DNA of 64,000 bases, taken from positions 806,001 through 870,000 of the forward strand of contig LJSH01000001.1 in assembly GCA_001314625.1 (NCBI GenBank). Reading direction: 5' to 3'. Shown one piece after another: positions 56,155 to 64,000 of the stretch (positions are counted from its first letter, which is position 1; each line of letters begins with the position of its first letter). The notes below the pieces were generated by a model that saw only the letters and a list, made by a program, of their open reading frames with translations, had not been told where the DNA came from and ran no database searches. This stretch comes from Oceanicaulis sp. HLUCCA04. GTDB taxonomy: Bacteria > Pseudomonadota > Alphaproteobacteria > Caulobacterales > Maricaulaceae. A program made the translations under genes and the position numbers.

Positions 56155-57437
56155 CACGCGTCCATCCGCGGTGCGCCGACAGGTATCACAGTGAAGCCCG
56201 CAGCAACCAGGGCCACGCGATCAGCCAGATTTCGGCCATCTGCAACGATAGTGCCGGACATGGCAGCCAATGCCTGCGGGCCAAGCCCGCGATAATCTGA
56301 ATGATCGGTCATGATGATGACCGCATCGGCCCCCTCAAGCGTTTTCGACAGATCAGCGCTAATCGGAATGTCGCGCCCATCATGCAGCCGGAACTTCGAC
56401 ACGTGCGGGTCGTGTACGGTGTAGCCCACGCCGTCGGCTTCGAGCGCATGAATGAGGTGCTCGGCTGGCGTATCACGCGCGTCATCAAGGTCGCCGCGAT
56501 ACGCTGCACCCAGTATGGCCACCTTGCGAACAGAAGCACCCGTTTCCTTTACTCGGCCCCAGATCCGCAATGCCTGGTTATCGTTTATCTTGCGCGACTG
56601 CAGCAACAACTCCGTGTCGTCCGGAAACCCGTCAATGAGGAACCACGGGTCGACTGGAATGCAGTGGCCGCCCACACCCGGTCCAGGCGTGTGCACGTTC
56701 ACACGCGGATGCCGGTTCGCGAGCGCAATGACGTTGTTAACATCGATGCCGGCGGCCTCGGCAATATGACCAAACACGTTGGCCAGCGCGATATTTACGT
56801 CCCGATACGTGTTTTCCATCAACTTGGAAAACTCTGCGGTTGCCGATGTTGTCCGGAGCTGGGGACCGGTGCAGAAGCGCGCATAAATGGCGCTGGCACG
56901 CTCTGCAGCGCGCGGCGTCAGGCCACCAATGATCCGGTCATTTTCAACGATCTCTGAAATGGTTGATCCCGGAAAGACGCGCTCAGGGCAGTAGCAGAGG
57001 TCAATATCCTGCCGGATATCAAACCCTTGCGCAGCCAGCTCTTGGCCGACCGTCAACTCGGTCGTGCCGATGGGACTGGTGGATTCCAGAATGACCAGAT
57101 CGCCCTTCTTCACGTGTTTCGCCAGAGCGCGTGTAGCGGCGCGCACAATGGACACATCGGCCTTCTTGTCATCGGTGACAGGCGTAGGCACGCAGATGAT
57201 AAAGACATCTCCGGCCTCAGGCTCACTGGAAACCTTGAACCGGCCTGACGCGAGAGCATCGCTCACAAGCTGGACAACTTCCGGCTCACCAATCGGGCAA
57301 CGGCCCGCGTTAAGAGCGTCAAGAGTATCAGGATTGATGTCCACGCCGTGAACATCGAAGCCGGCGTTGGCCATAAGGGCGGCTGTGGGCAATCCGACAT
57401 AGCCGAGCCCGATTACAACGATTTTGTTGTCACTCAT
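56154..57437 (-). CDS. wecC: UDP-N-acetyl-D-mannosamine dehydrogenase (WecC-like)
   Basis: This 427-residue UDP-sugar dehydrogenase has the NAD motif IGLGYVGLPTAALMA, ILESTSPIGTTE and the catalytic Cys in PGVGGHCIPVDPWFLID (about residue 257). WecC oxidises UDP-ManNAc to UDP-ManNAcA. It lies 38 bases after an adjacent wecB, the gene that makes its substrate, which supports this specificity over other UDP-sugar dehydrogenases. Confidence 0.88.
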   Translation of the reverse strand: MSDNKIVVIGLGYVGLPTAALMANAGFDVHGVDINPDTLDALNAGRCPIGEPEVVQLVSDALASGRFKVSSEPEAGDVFIICVPTPVTDDKKADVSIVRAATRALAKHVKKGDLVILESTSPIGTTELTVGQELAAQGFDIRQDIDLCYCPERVFPGSTISEIVENDRIIGGLTPRAAERASAIYARFCTGPQLRTTSATAEFSKLMENTYRDVNIALANVFGHIAEAAGIDVNNVIALANRHPRVNVHTPGPGVGGHCIPVDPWFLIDGFPDDTELLLQSRKINDNQALRIWGRVKETGASVRKVAILGAAYRGDLDDARDTPAEHLIHALEADGVGYTVHDPHVSKFRLHDGRDIPISADLSKTLEGADAVIIMTDHSDYRGLGPQALAAMSGTIVADGRNLADRVALVAAGFTVIPVGAPRMDA

Positions 57438-57475
57438 AATCAGTCCTTGAATTCAGTAATCTGGGAAACCCCGGC

Positions 57476-58579
57476 TTATTGTGCCCGGAACGGAGCATAC
57501 TCACGCCCGGTCAGAACATCACAGATACGTTTTGACGCCAGCCCGTCTCCAAACGGGTTTGGCGTATGACGCGCCGTGAAACGCTCCGGATGAGCGAGCA
57601 ATTCGTGGGCCCGCTCCACCATCCGCTCCGGGTTATTTCCGACAAGTTCGCAAACACCGGCGTCCACAGCCTCCTGACGCTCCGTAGTCTGCCGCATTAC
57701 TAGCACAGGCACACCAAAACTGGGTGCCTCCTCCTGAATGCCACCGGAATCCGTGCAGATAACAGCCGCGCCAAGCATCAGGCGAACAATCTCGGGATAG
57801 CTAACCGGCTCGGTCAGGTGAATGTTTTGTTTACCGCCGAGATGGGCGCGCGCCGCCTTCTGAACATTCGGATTAAGATGGACCGGATAGATGAAGTCCA
57901 CATCGGGATTCATTTCTGCCAGACGGGCCAAGGCCCCGAAGAGCGCATCAAACGCAGCCCCATGATTTTCGCGGCGATGTCCGGTGATCAGGACATAACG
58001 CCGGCCGCGAGCCGGTCCATCTGTCTGCTTGACCCGCTCCGCCGTACTCAGCAGTGCATCGACGACGGTATTGCCAACCACGTGAACAATCCCCTGCCCC
58101 TTCTCGCTGCGGACGGCCTGCGCCGCGCGCTCCGTCGGGCAGAAATGCCACTGCGTGATACGGCTGACCAGCTGGCGGTAGCCTTCCTCCGGAAAGGGGT
58201 GCTGCAGATTATAGGTCCGCAAGCCCGCCTCAACGTGTCCGAAAGGTATCTGGCGGTGAAAGGCAGACAATGCGGCAGCAAAGACGGTCGCGGTATCACC
58301 CTGCGCCACCACCGCGTCCGGGGCGTGCTCCAGAATAAGCGCGTCCAGACCCTTCATTGACTGGGTGACAACATCGGTAAGCGTCTGATTTGGGGTCATG
58401 ATCGCCAGATCGTGGTCGGGTGAGATCCCGAACCAGTCCAGCGCTGTTGCCACCATTTCGCGATGCTGGCCGGTGGAAACGACTATCGGCTGGATATCGG
58501 GATCCGCGCGCATCGCTTCTATCACCGGGGCGAGCTTTATCGCCTCAGGCCGCGTGCCCAGAACAACGAGAACCCTCAT
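57476..58579 (-). CDS. wecB: UDP-N-acetylglucosamine 2-epimerase (WecB-like)
   Basis: This 367-residue non-hydrolysing epimerase has GTRPEAIKLAPVI at the N-terminus, VSTGQHREM, FGHVEAGLRT, GHRREN and CTDSGGIQEEAPSFGVP near the C-terminus. It converts UDP-GlcNAc to UDP-ManNAc, feeding wecC. It is the first gene of the coupled wecB-wecC-permease-ATPase unit. Confidence 0.94.
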   Translation of the reverse strand: MRVLVVLGTRPEAIKLAPVIEAMRADPDIQPIVVSTGQHREMVATALDWFGISPDHDLAIMTPNQTLTDVVTQSMKGLDALILEHAPDAVVAQGDTATVFAAALSAFHRQIPFGHVEAGLRTYNLQHPFPEEGYRQLVSRITQWHFCPTERAAQAVRSEKGQGIVHVVGNTVVDALLSTAERVKQTDGPARGRRYVLITGHRRENHGAAFDALFGALARLAEMNPDVDFIYPVHLNPNVQKAARAHLGGKQNIHLTEPVSYPEIVRLMLGAAVICTDSGGIQEEAPSFGVPVLVMRQTTERQEAVDAGVCELVGNNPERMVERAHELLAHPERFTARHTPNPFGDGLASKRICDVLTGREYAPFRAQ

Positions 58580-58679
58580 GCCTGCCCCTCATCTTCATCA
58601 TTGCGCGCTAACTATCCTAGTGCCATGTCATACGCAACAGCTTACACGTGACCCGCGCTGTGCAACCTGAACCGAGTCC

Positions 58680-60392
58680 ATGATACAATTAGAAGCTGAA
58701 GCCGAATCTGCTCCGGCAAGCGTTGACGCCCCGGATACAGGTGCGAGCGTCTCCGCCCGCGAGCAAATGGGATGGTTGCTTGCCAAGGCGGCGATATCGC
58801 CAAGGCAAGCTCCGGCACACCTGTTTACCGCAGCCAGAATATTTTTCGTGTACATGCGTGCGCGCCGCCAGTTCGTGCATTCGCTAAGAAAGCGCCGCGA
58901 GCAGCGAATCTTCTCCGGCCTGCTGGGTATCGAGCCGCAAGTGTCCGCTCACCTTTCCATCCCGGAATTGCGCCAGCTTGCCGACCTTGCACGTCACGAG
59001 AACCCGACAGCCCTGATTGGCGAGCTACTGAACTCACCCTCCACGCAACGCAGCCTGCCGCTTGCCGTCCGCGCAAAACTCATTCGATTTAACGAGTACC
59101 TGCTTGCGAACGACGGCCGCTTCATGGATCCGCCACCTCGCAACAAAGCCGCCCCGGCGATCAAATCCCATACAGTGGCAATGGCCTTCCACTCGGCCGC
59201 TCCTCTCGTCGTCAACGGCTACGCGGCGCGCTCCGAGGAGATGATCGCAGCTGCGGAAGCGGCCGGCTGGGAGCCAAAGCCGGTTTTGCGTCTGGGTTAC
59301 CCCCATGAGCTTCAGCGGTTCCGCAATGAACCGGACATCGATACCGAAACCATAAATGGACGTGAATGGAAGCGACTGCCCGATCACCGCAAGGGGCTGC
59401 TCACGCGCGGACTTAACGACTATGTTGAGACCTACGGCAAGCGTCTCGCTGAATTCGCAACAAGAAACGATGCGCGCATCATCCATGCTGCATCAAACTA
59501 TGTGAACGGGCTCGCGGCGTCATACGCGGCCAGGCTTGCGGGCAATAAATGCATCTACGAAGTGCGCGGCCTCTGGCACGTTACCAAGGCGGCCGCCGGC
59601 CACGACATGGAAAACGATGTCTTCTACCAAGGCGACGACGCGTTCGAGGTGGAAGCGGTTCGCCGGGCCGACGCCACGATTTGCATTAGCGGGCCTGTCA
59701 GGGACTATCTGGCCGAACGGGGCGCGCGCCCGGAGAGCATGAGCGTCATCCCGAATGCTGTCTGTGCGCGACGTTATGCTCCCGTGCCCCGCAATCTCTC
59801 CCTGGCGAGAGAATGGGGGCTTGATCCGGATCGTATAACCATCGGCTACTTCGGAAGTTTCACGCCGTATGAAGGCTTGGAAACGTTGGTTTCGGCACTG
59901 GAAACCGTCATTCACGATGGCATCAAGGTGCAGGCCCTGCTCGTGGGCGAAGGGCCGATGAAGGACGAGATCAGCCGCCGGATCGCCCGCGCACGTCTGT
60001 CAGGGCTGGTTCGTCTTGGCAGCCGCGTGCCACGCGAAGAGATCGTCCAGCTGTACAGCTTGGTCGATATCGCCCCGATTGCACGGCACGACCGGCCGGT
60101 TACCCGGCTGGTGCCGCCGATAAAGCTGATCGAGGCGATGTCATGCGGTGTTTGTCCGATTGTCTCCGGCCTCGCACCGCTGAAGGAAATAGTTGAGCAT
60201 GAGCGCAACGGACTTGTCGTGCCGGCCGGTGATGCAGACGCACTGGCGGCAGCTGTGAAGCGCCTGAGCGCTGAGGCGGACTTGCGCCAGCAACTGGCGG
60301 CAGCCGCGCGCAGAGACGTTGAACAGCGATACAGCCGCGAAATCGTGTCGAAGGGGCTGAACGCCGTCTACGCAAAGGTTTTGGCCCAATGA
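58680..60392 (+). CDS. GT4 glycosyltransferase
   Basis: This 570-residue GT-B enzyme has an N-terminal extension of about 160 residues of low similarity, then VNGYAARSEEM, IHAASNYVNGLAASYAAR (about 268), YEVRGLWHVTK, and the donor-binding block RLVPPIKLIEAMSCG (about 477). It is a paralogue of the GT at 60389, whose start overlaps its stop (ATGA). The substrate is unknown. Confidence 0.88.
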   Translation: MIQLEAEAESAPASVDAPDTGASVSAREQMGWLLAKAAISPRQAPAHLFTAARIFFVYMRARRQFVHSLRKRREQRIFSGLLGIEPQVSAHLSIPELRQLADLARHENPTALIGELLNSPSTQRSLPLAVRAKLIRFNEYLLANDGRFMDPPPRNKAAPAIKSHTVAMAFHSAAPLVVNGYAARSEEMIAAAEAAGWEPKPVLRLGYPHELQRFRNEPDIDTETINGREWKRLPDHRKGLLTRGLNDYVETYGKRLAEFATRNDARIIHAASNYVNGLAASYAARLAGNKCIYEVRGLWHVTKAAAGHDMENDVFYQGDDAFEVEAVRRADATICISGPVRDYLAERGARPESMSVIPNAVCARRYAPVPRNLSLAREWGLDPDRITIGYFGSFTPYEGLETLVSALETVIHDGIKVQALLVGEGPMKDEISRRIARARLSGLVRLGSRVPREEIVQLYSLVDIAPIARHDRPVTRLVPPIKLIEAMSCGVCPIVSGLAPLKEIVEHERNGLVVPAGDADALAAAVKRLSAEADLRQQLAAAARRDVEQRYSREIVSKGLNAVYAKVLAQ

Positions 60393-62011
60393 CAAGCACC
60401 GGCCCCTCAAAAGACCGGCAAACAGATCGCATTGCAGAGCTGGAGACCGAACTCGAACGACTGCAATCTTCAGCACGATTTCAACTGGGAGATCTTCTCG
60501 TCAGCCTCGGCTCGCCCGCAAGCTGGCTCGGTGCACCGCGGCGTCTGGCTCGCATCACACACGCCTTGCTTGCACGCGCGGATGTCCACCGCCTTGCTAT
60601 AGCCTTGGAGTGGGGTACGGGAGACCAGGCCGCACGTCAGATTGCAACATTGTCATCGCATGAACGCCGTCAGCTGGCGCGCGAGTGTGCAGGCAAAGCG
60701 TCAGACGCCCTGCCTGGCAGAACAAGCACGCTTGACGCCCTATCCGCTCTCGTACAGGAGCTGCGTATGGGCGCAGACGCCCCAGCCTCCCTGTTTGCGC
60801 CGGGCAGCCAGGAGGCCGGGCCATCGCCGTCCTCCACCAACCGCGTACTCTTCATTGTAAGAAGCGCACTTCCAGCGGTGCGGAACGGCTATGCCTTGAG
60901 AACCCACGCCCTTGCACGTGCCTTGATTGATGCCGGATGGACTGTCTGCGTCGCTGTGCTTGACGAGGCCGACCGCATTCCCGAAGAGATCGACGGCGTA
61001 CTGTATCAAGGCGCTGATGCCGCTGCTGGCAGGCTTGGGCCTGAAGCGTGGATTTCAGCCCGCACGGCAAGTGTCAGCAAGATCGCAGCTGGTTTCGCTC
61101 CCGATATCATCCACGCGGCATCAAACTTTCTGTGTGCGGCCGTTGCCAGCCGGATAGCGGCAGCGGAGCGCAAGATCTGGACCTACGAGGTCCGCGGTCT
61201 TTGGCACATAACGCGATCCAGCGTTGAACCCAGATTTGCCAACGGACCGGGCTTTGCTTTTCAGCAATCCATGGAACGCGAGGCCGTCCGCCAGGCGAAT
61301 TATGTTTTTGCCAACGGACCAGCACTGGAAGCGTGGGCAGCAGAGGCTGGTGCCCTGAATACACAAAGCATCCCGAATTGTGCTTCGGCCGGTCCGACGC
61401 CGCCTATGCAGCTCATACAGGCGACCCGCGAACAATGGGGCGTCAAACCGGACGTTCCGGTAATTGGCTACTTGGGACGATTCACAAGCTATGAGGGGCT
61501 TCAGGTGCTGATGGAGGCCAGCGCGCTCCTCACGAAGCGAAACGTCCACCACACACTGGTTCTGGCGGGCGATGGTCCGGAGTACAGCATTCTGCGGCGA
61601 CGCGCCGCCGGCACCGGCCAGCAGGTGGTATTCACCGGACAGCTTGATGACAACAACGCGCTGCTGGCCAGCCATGCGTTTGATATACACGCCGTGCCCC
61701 GGCTGGACCTGCCCGTGACAAGGCTGGTCCCGCCCTTGAAGCCCTTGGAGGCCATGACCGCCGGACGCCCCTTGGTCGTATCAGACCTTCCGTCAATGTC
61801 CGACATCATTGCGGCCGGAGCCGCTCTTGCCTGCAGGGCGAACGACGCCAAGAGTCTCGCCTCGGCCCTCGAACGCCTCATTCGCGACGAGGCACTCCGC
61901 GCTCGCTTGGGCAAAGCCGGACGACGGCTGGTAAATGAGCAACGCAGCTGGGACCAGGCCGCAGACCACCTGTCTGAACGCTGGCGCGCAATCGCTGGCA
62001 GCGAGGCATAA
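60389..62011 (+). CDS. GT4 glycosyltransferase
   Basis: This 540-residue GT-B enzyme shares the family blocks of its upstream neighbour: RNGYALRTHALARAL, IHAASNFLCAAVASR, YEVRGLWHITR and RLVPPLKPLEAMTAG (about 445). The first 150 residues are divergent and start with a short coiled coil (IAELETELERL). Translational coupling with the previous gene suggests consecutive steps in polymer assembly. Confidence 0.88.
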   Translation: MTSTGPSKDRQTDRIAELETELERLQSSARFQLGDLLVSLGSPASWLGAPRRLARITHALLARADVHRLAIALEWGTGDQAARQIATLSSHERRQLARECAGKASDALPGRTSTLDALSALVQELRMGADAPASLFAPGSQEAGPSPSSTNRVLFIVRSALPAVRNGYALRTHALARALIDAGWTVCVAVLDEADRIPEEIDGVLYQGADAAAGRLGPEAWISARTASVSKIAAGFAPDIIHAASNFLCAAVASRIAAAERKIWTYEVRGLWHITRSSVEPRFANGPGFAFQQSMEREAVRQANYVFANGPALEAWAAEAGALNTQSIPNCASAGPTPPMQLIQATREQWGVKPDVPVIGYLGRFTSYEGLQVLMEASALLTKRNVHHTLVLAGDGPEYSILRRRAAGTGQQVVFTGQLDDNNALLASHAFDIHAVPRLDLPVTRLVPPLKPLEAMTAGRPLVVSDLPSMSDIIAAGAALACRANDAKSLASALERLIRDEALRARLGKAGRRLVNEQRSWDQAADHLSERWRAIAGSEA

Positions 62012-62066
62012 GAGCGGTCGGCCGGGCGCCCGCGAGCTGGACCATCCTCTTCAGTGAGGCGCTCTG

Positions 62067-63203
62067 CTACCGGGCGCGGATGCCGTGCGTACTGCCTTCC
62101 TCCAGCCACAAGCGCAGTTGTGCACCAGTCTCCTGCGCGCTTGGCGGGACCGGCAGAACAACCCCGTCGGCAAGCCCTGCGAGAACCGCCGGGGCATTTT
62201 TAGCCCGCCAGCCCGCTTCATCGACCCAACGCCCCCCTCCGATTACAAGAACCGGGGTTTTGCTTGCGGCGTACTCGAAAAGCTTTCCCGGAACAGCGGG
62301 GCTTCCCGGTGAGGCGAGGACAAGGCCGAGATCGGCGGCCGCTTGCAGCTCCCGGGCATGCACGAGAGGCAGGATGCCGTGGTGTAGAATTGCCTCGCCC
62401 AAGCCGGCCCTTGCGATCGCGGCCTGTTCGGCATCTGTCAGCCGGCCGGCAAGGTGCAGGACCAGTTTTTGATTGAGAGCCAGCGCCTCGCGAAATACCG
62501 CGAGAACGTCTTCAATCCGGCGACACGGATCAGACAGGCTGAATGACCCGGTGTGAACGACATGCCGGAACCCGGCGGGGAGCATCATCGGCCCAGGCGG
62601 CGGATCGGCAGCCTGAGGCAATACCTTTCGCTTGCACGCCGTGCCTGGCTTCAGCCTCGAGAGCTCCTCGTCGATCCGCAGGTTCACGCTGGTAACGAGA
62701 TCAGCAGCGCTCAGATAGCGGCGAGCCCAATACCGCTCGATATACCGCCTGATGGAATAGTGGCGAACAGGGCGAAGCGGGCTTTCGAGCCAGTGATCGC
62801 GAAAATCAGCGAGCCATTTGCATCCCAGTCTGCGTTGCAGGATCAGGCCACACTCGTGAATGGATTCCGGGGGAGCGCTGGTGATAACCCAGTCAGGTTG
62901 CCAGTCAGCCGCCTGGAGTATGGCCTTGGCGGCGCGCCTCGCCCAACGCACATCTGGATCGGGAAATAGCAGCCATTCCCGCAAGTGGTCCCTGACTGCT
63001 GGCCGTGCTGGCGGGCCTTGCGAAGGAGACACGTTGGGATGATAGACCAAATAGTCGACATCCCCTCGCCCGCATTCCGGCTGGGGTGCAGCGACACGCA
63101 CCTCGACCCCGGCGGAGCGAAGCCCCGTCACTAGCGTGTGCGCCCGCCGTGATCCGCCCGAGACTGTTGGTGGGTAATGTCTGGCGACCAGCAGAACCTT
63201 CAT
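62067..63203 (-). CDS. GT-B glycosyltransferase family 4
   Basis: This 378-residue protein starts VLLVARHYPPTVSGGSRRAH (nucleotide-sugar transferase N-domain) and has ITSAPPESIHECG, WLADFRDHWLESP and the C-domain donor block SPAVPGKLFEYAASKTPVLV. It belongs to GT4 but differs from the three paralogues of this locus. It ends 56 bases after, and convergent with, the GT gene at 60389. Confidence 0.87.
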   Translation of the reverse strand: MKVLLVARHYPPTVSGGSRRAHTLVTGLRSAGVEVRVAAPQPECGRGDVDYLVYHPNVSPSQGPPARPAVRDHLREWLLFPDPDVRWARRAAKAILQAADWQPDWVITSAPPESIHECGLILQRRLGCKWLADFRDHWLESPLRPVRHYSIRRYIERYWARRYLSAADLVTSVNLRIDEELSRLKPGTACKRKVLPQAADPPPGPMMLPAGFRHVVHTGSFSLSDPCRRIEDVLAVFREALALNQKLVLHLAGRLTDAEQAAIARAGLGEAILHHGILPLVHARELQAAADLGLVLASPGSPAVPGKLFEYAASKTPVLVIGGGRWVDEAGWRAKNAPAVLAGLADGVVLPVPPSAQETGAQLRLWLEEGSTHGIRAR

Positions 63204-63353
63204 CGTCGATGATCCTCACATGCCGCGCAGCTCTGCCGTGCTTCGCCCGTTTACACCAGAGCGCACCTTTCGATCATCGTGGCAAAGGACACACGGCAGC
63301 CGCGCCCTAAGTGCCGCCTGTGCGGCAGTCATTCGCCGCGCTACATGCAGCCG

Positions 63354-64000
63354 TCAGGCAATAGCCCCGATCCAGAAGGCGTATTTTGTGTCACCAAACT
63401 CGCTGCTGACGCGCACCTCTGCCGGACTGACCGGAACGTGCGAGGACCGCAGGCAGGAAGGGCTCACCCCAAACCGGGCACGGAAACACCGCGAAAAATG
63501 CGCGGCATCAGCAAAACCCCACGCGTACGCGATATCAGCGATCTGGCGGTGATAACTGGCCGGAGAGGCAAGATCTGTGAAAGCCCTGCACAAACGCATT
63601 TCGCGTACATAGCTGGCAATCCCGCCGCACGGTTCGAAAATGCGGTAGAGCCGGGCCCGAGACACGCCTGCCGCGCGGGCGACCAGTTCCGGCCCCAATG
63701 TAGGCAACGACAGATTATCCTTTATGTAGACTTGGGCTTTGAGCAGGAGCGCATGGTCGGCTATCGCCGGCGGATCTTCCGCCGCCACCGAACTGCCATT
63801 CATCGCCATTGCCGCGAGCTCCACAAGAGGTTGCGCTGCGGCAGGGGCGTCAACCAGCGACAGCGTGCCAGAAACCCGGCAAAGAGACACGATATAGTCA
63901 CGCAACAGCCGCCCGGCGCTGCTGCGGGAATCAAATACATGCCCGTGTACGCTGTCGGGTGACCTGAGGAGCGGTGCCAGCCGGCGCCGCGGTATGAAAA
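63354..64000 (-). CDS. AraC-family transcriptional regulator (5' end outside window)
   Basis: The frame is open from the stop at 63354 to the window edge, so the start lies outside. The C-terminal 110 residues form the two-helix-turn-helix AraC domain: LPTLGPELVARAAGVSRARLYRIFE, then QIADIAYAWGFADAAHFSRCFRARFGVSPS. The upstream visible part contains FDSRSSAGRLLRDYIVSL, common in AraC regulators with a ligand-binding N-domain. Target unknown. Confidence 0.88.
   Translation of the reverse strand, partial: FIPRRRLAPLLRSPDSVHGHVFDSRSSAGRLLRDYIVSLCRVSGTLSLVDAPAAAQPLVELAAMAMNGSSVAAEDPPAIADHALLLKAQVYIKDNLSLPTLGPELVARAAGVSRARLYRIFEPCGGIASYVREMRLCRAFTDLASPASYHRQIADIAYAWGFADAAHFSRCFRARFGVSPSCLRSSHVPVSPAEVRVSSEFGDTKYAFWIGAIA

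Noticed and set aside
41927-63203. Insertion sequence or prophage as the source of the polysaccharide locus
   Set aside because: No transposase, integrase, phage structural gene or terminal inverted repeats were seen, although base composition varies.

Overview
The window looks like chromosomal DNA of a GC-rich alphaproteobacterium. The gene set (TtpC-type TonB/ExbBD operon, a TIGR02301 family protein, a fused CysN/CysC, palindromic intergenic repeats, GTG/TTG starts) points to the prosthecate, aquatic Caulobacterales/Maricaulales/Hyphomonadaceae group. This is an inference from gene content; no rRNA is present.

Layout. 1-4948 (minus): a compact operon DUF3450 - long ExbB (TtpC-like) - ExbB - ExbD - ExbD - TonB - TPR protein, which energises outer-membrane TonB receptors. 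5401-5709: tRNA-Gln(TTG) and tRNA-Pro(CGG). 5872-13271: signal peptide peptidase SppA, a DUF3667 membrane protein, and an oligopeptide ABC importer split into OppA and OppBC. 13694-19754: housekeeping and small-molecule genes (ATP-grasp-like plus metallo-beta-lactamase pair, pdxH, a J-domain protein, aroC, NUDIX, TIGR02301). 19755-21870: a repeat-rich, gene-poor island with a YciE-type ferritin-like gene, a Lys/Ala-rich repeat protein and an unexplained hairpin-rich stretch. 21868-35230: a DUF4145 gene of unusual composition, pccB, an FkbM/MBOAT/SGNH-like trio, a 2OG-Fe(II) oxygenase, pirin, a ParDE toxin-antitoxin pair, DUF2891, pckA, an AAC(3)-I-like acetyltransferase and an RhlE-like helicase. 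35511-36760: two overlapping methyltransferase genes, one with the Hen1 signature.

36975-63203 is a surface-polysaccharide locus and the most interesting part. It holds a PglF/CapD-type UDP-sugar dehydratase; CysD and CysN-CysC, which make APS and then PAPS; three sulfotransferase genes directly downstream, one of them fused to a polysaccharide-deacetylase-like domain; a methyltransferase; three related GT4 glycosyltransferases plus a fourth unrelated one; an acyltransferase-3/SGNH O-acetylase broken by a homopolymer frameshift; a pyruvyltransferase-family protein; a heparinase II/III-family lyase; a KpsT/KpsM-like ABC exporter; and WecB/WecC, which make UDP-ManNAcA. Read together, the genes predict a sulfated, amino-uronic-acid-containing exported polysaccharide. 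The sulfotransferase-deacetylase fusion recalls, in reversed domain order, the logic of animal heparan N-deacetylase/N-sulfotransferase. This reading is an inference from domains and neighbourhood.

The window ends inside an AraC-family regulator on the minus strand. I saw no CRISPR array, insertion sequence, prophage or rRNA operon.
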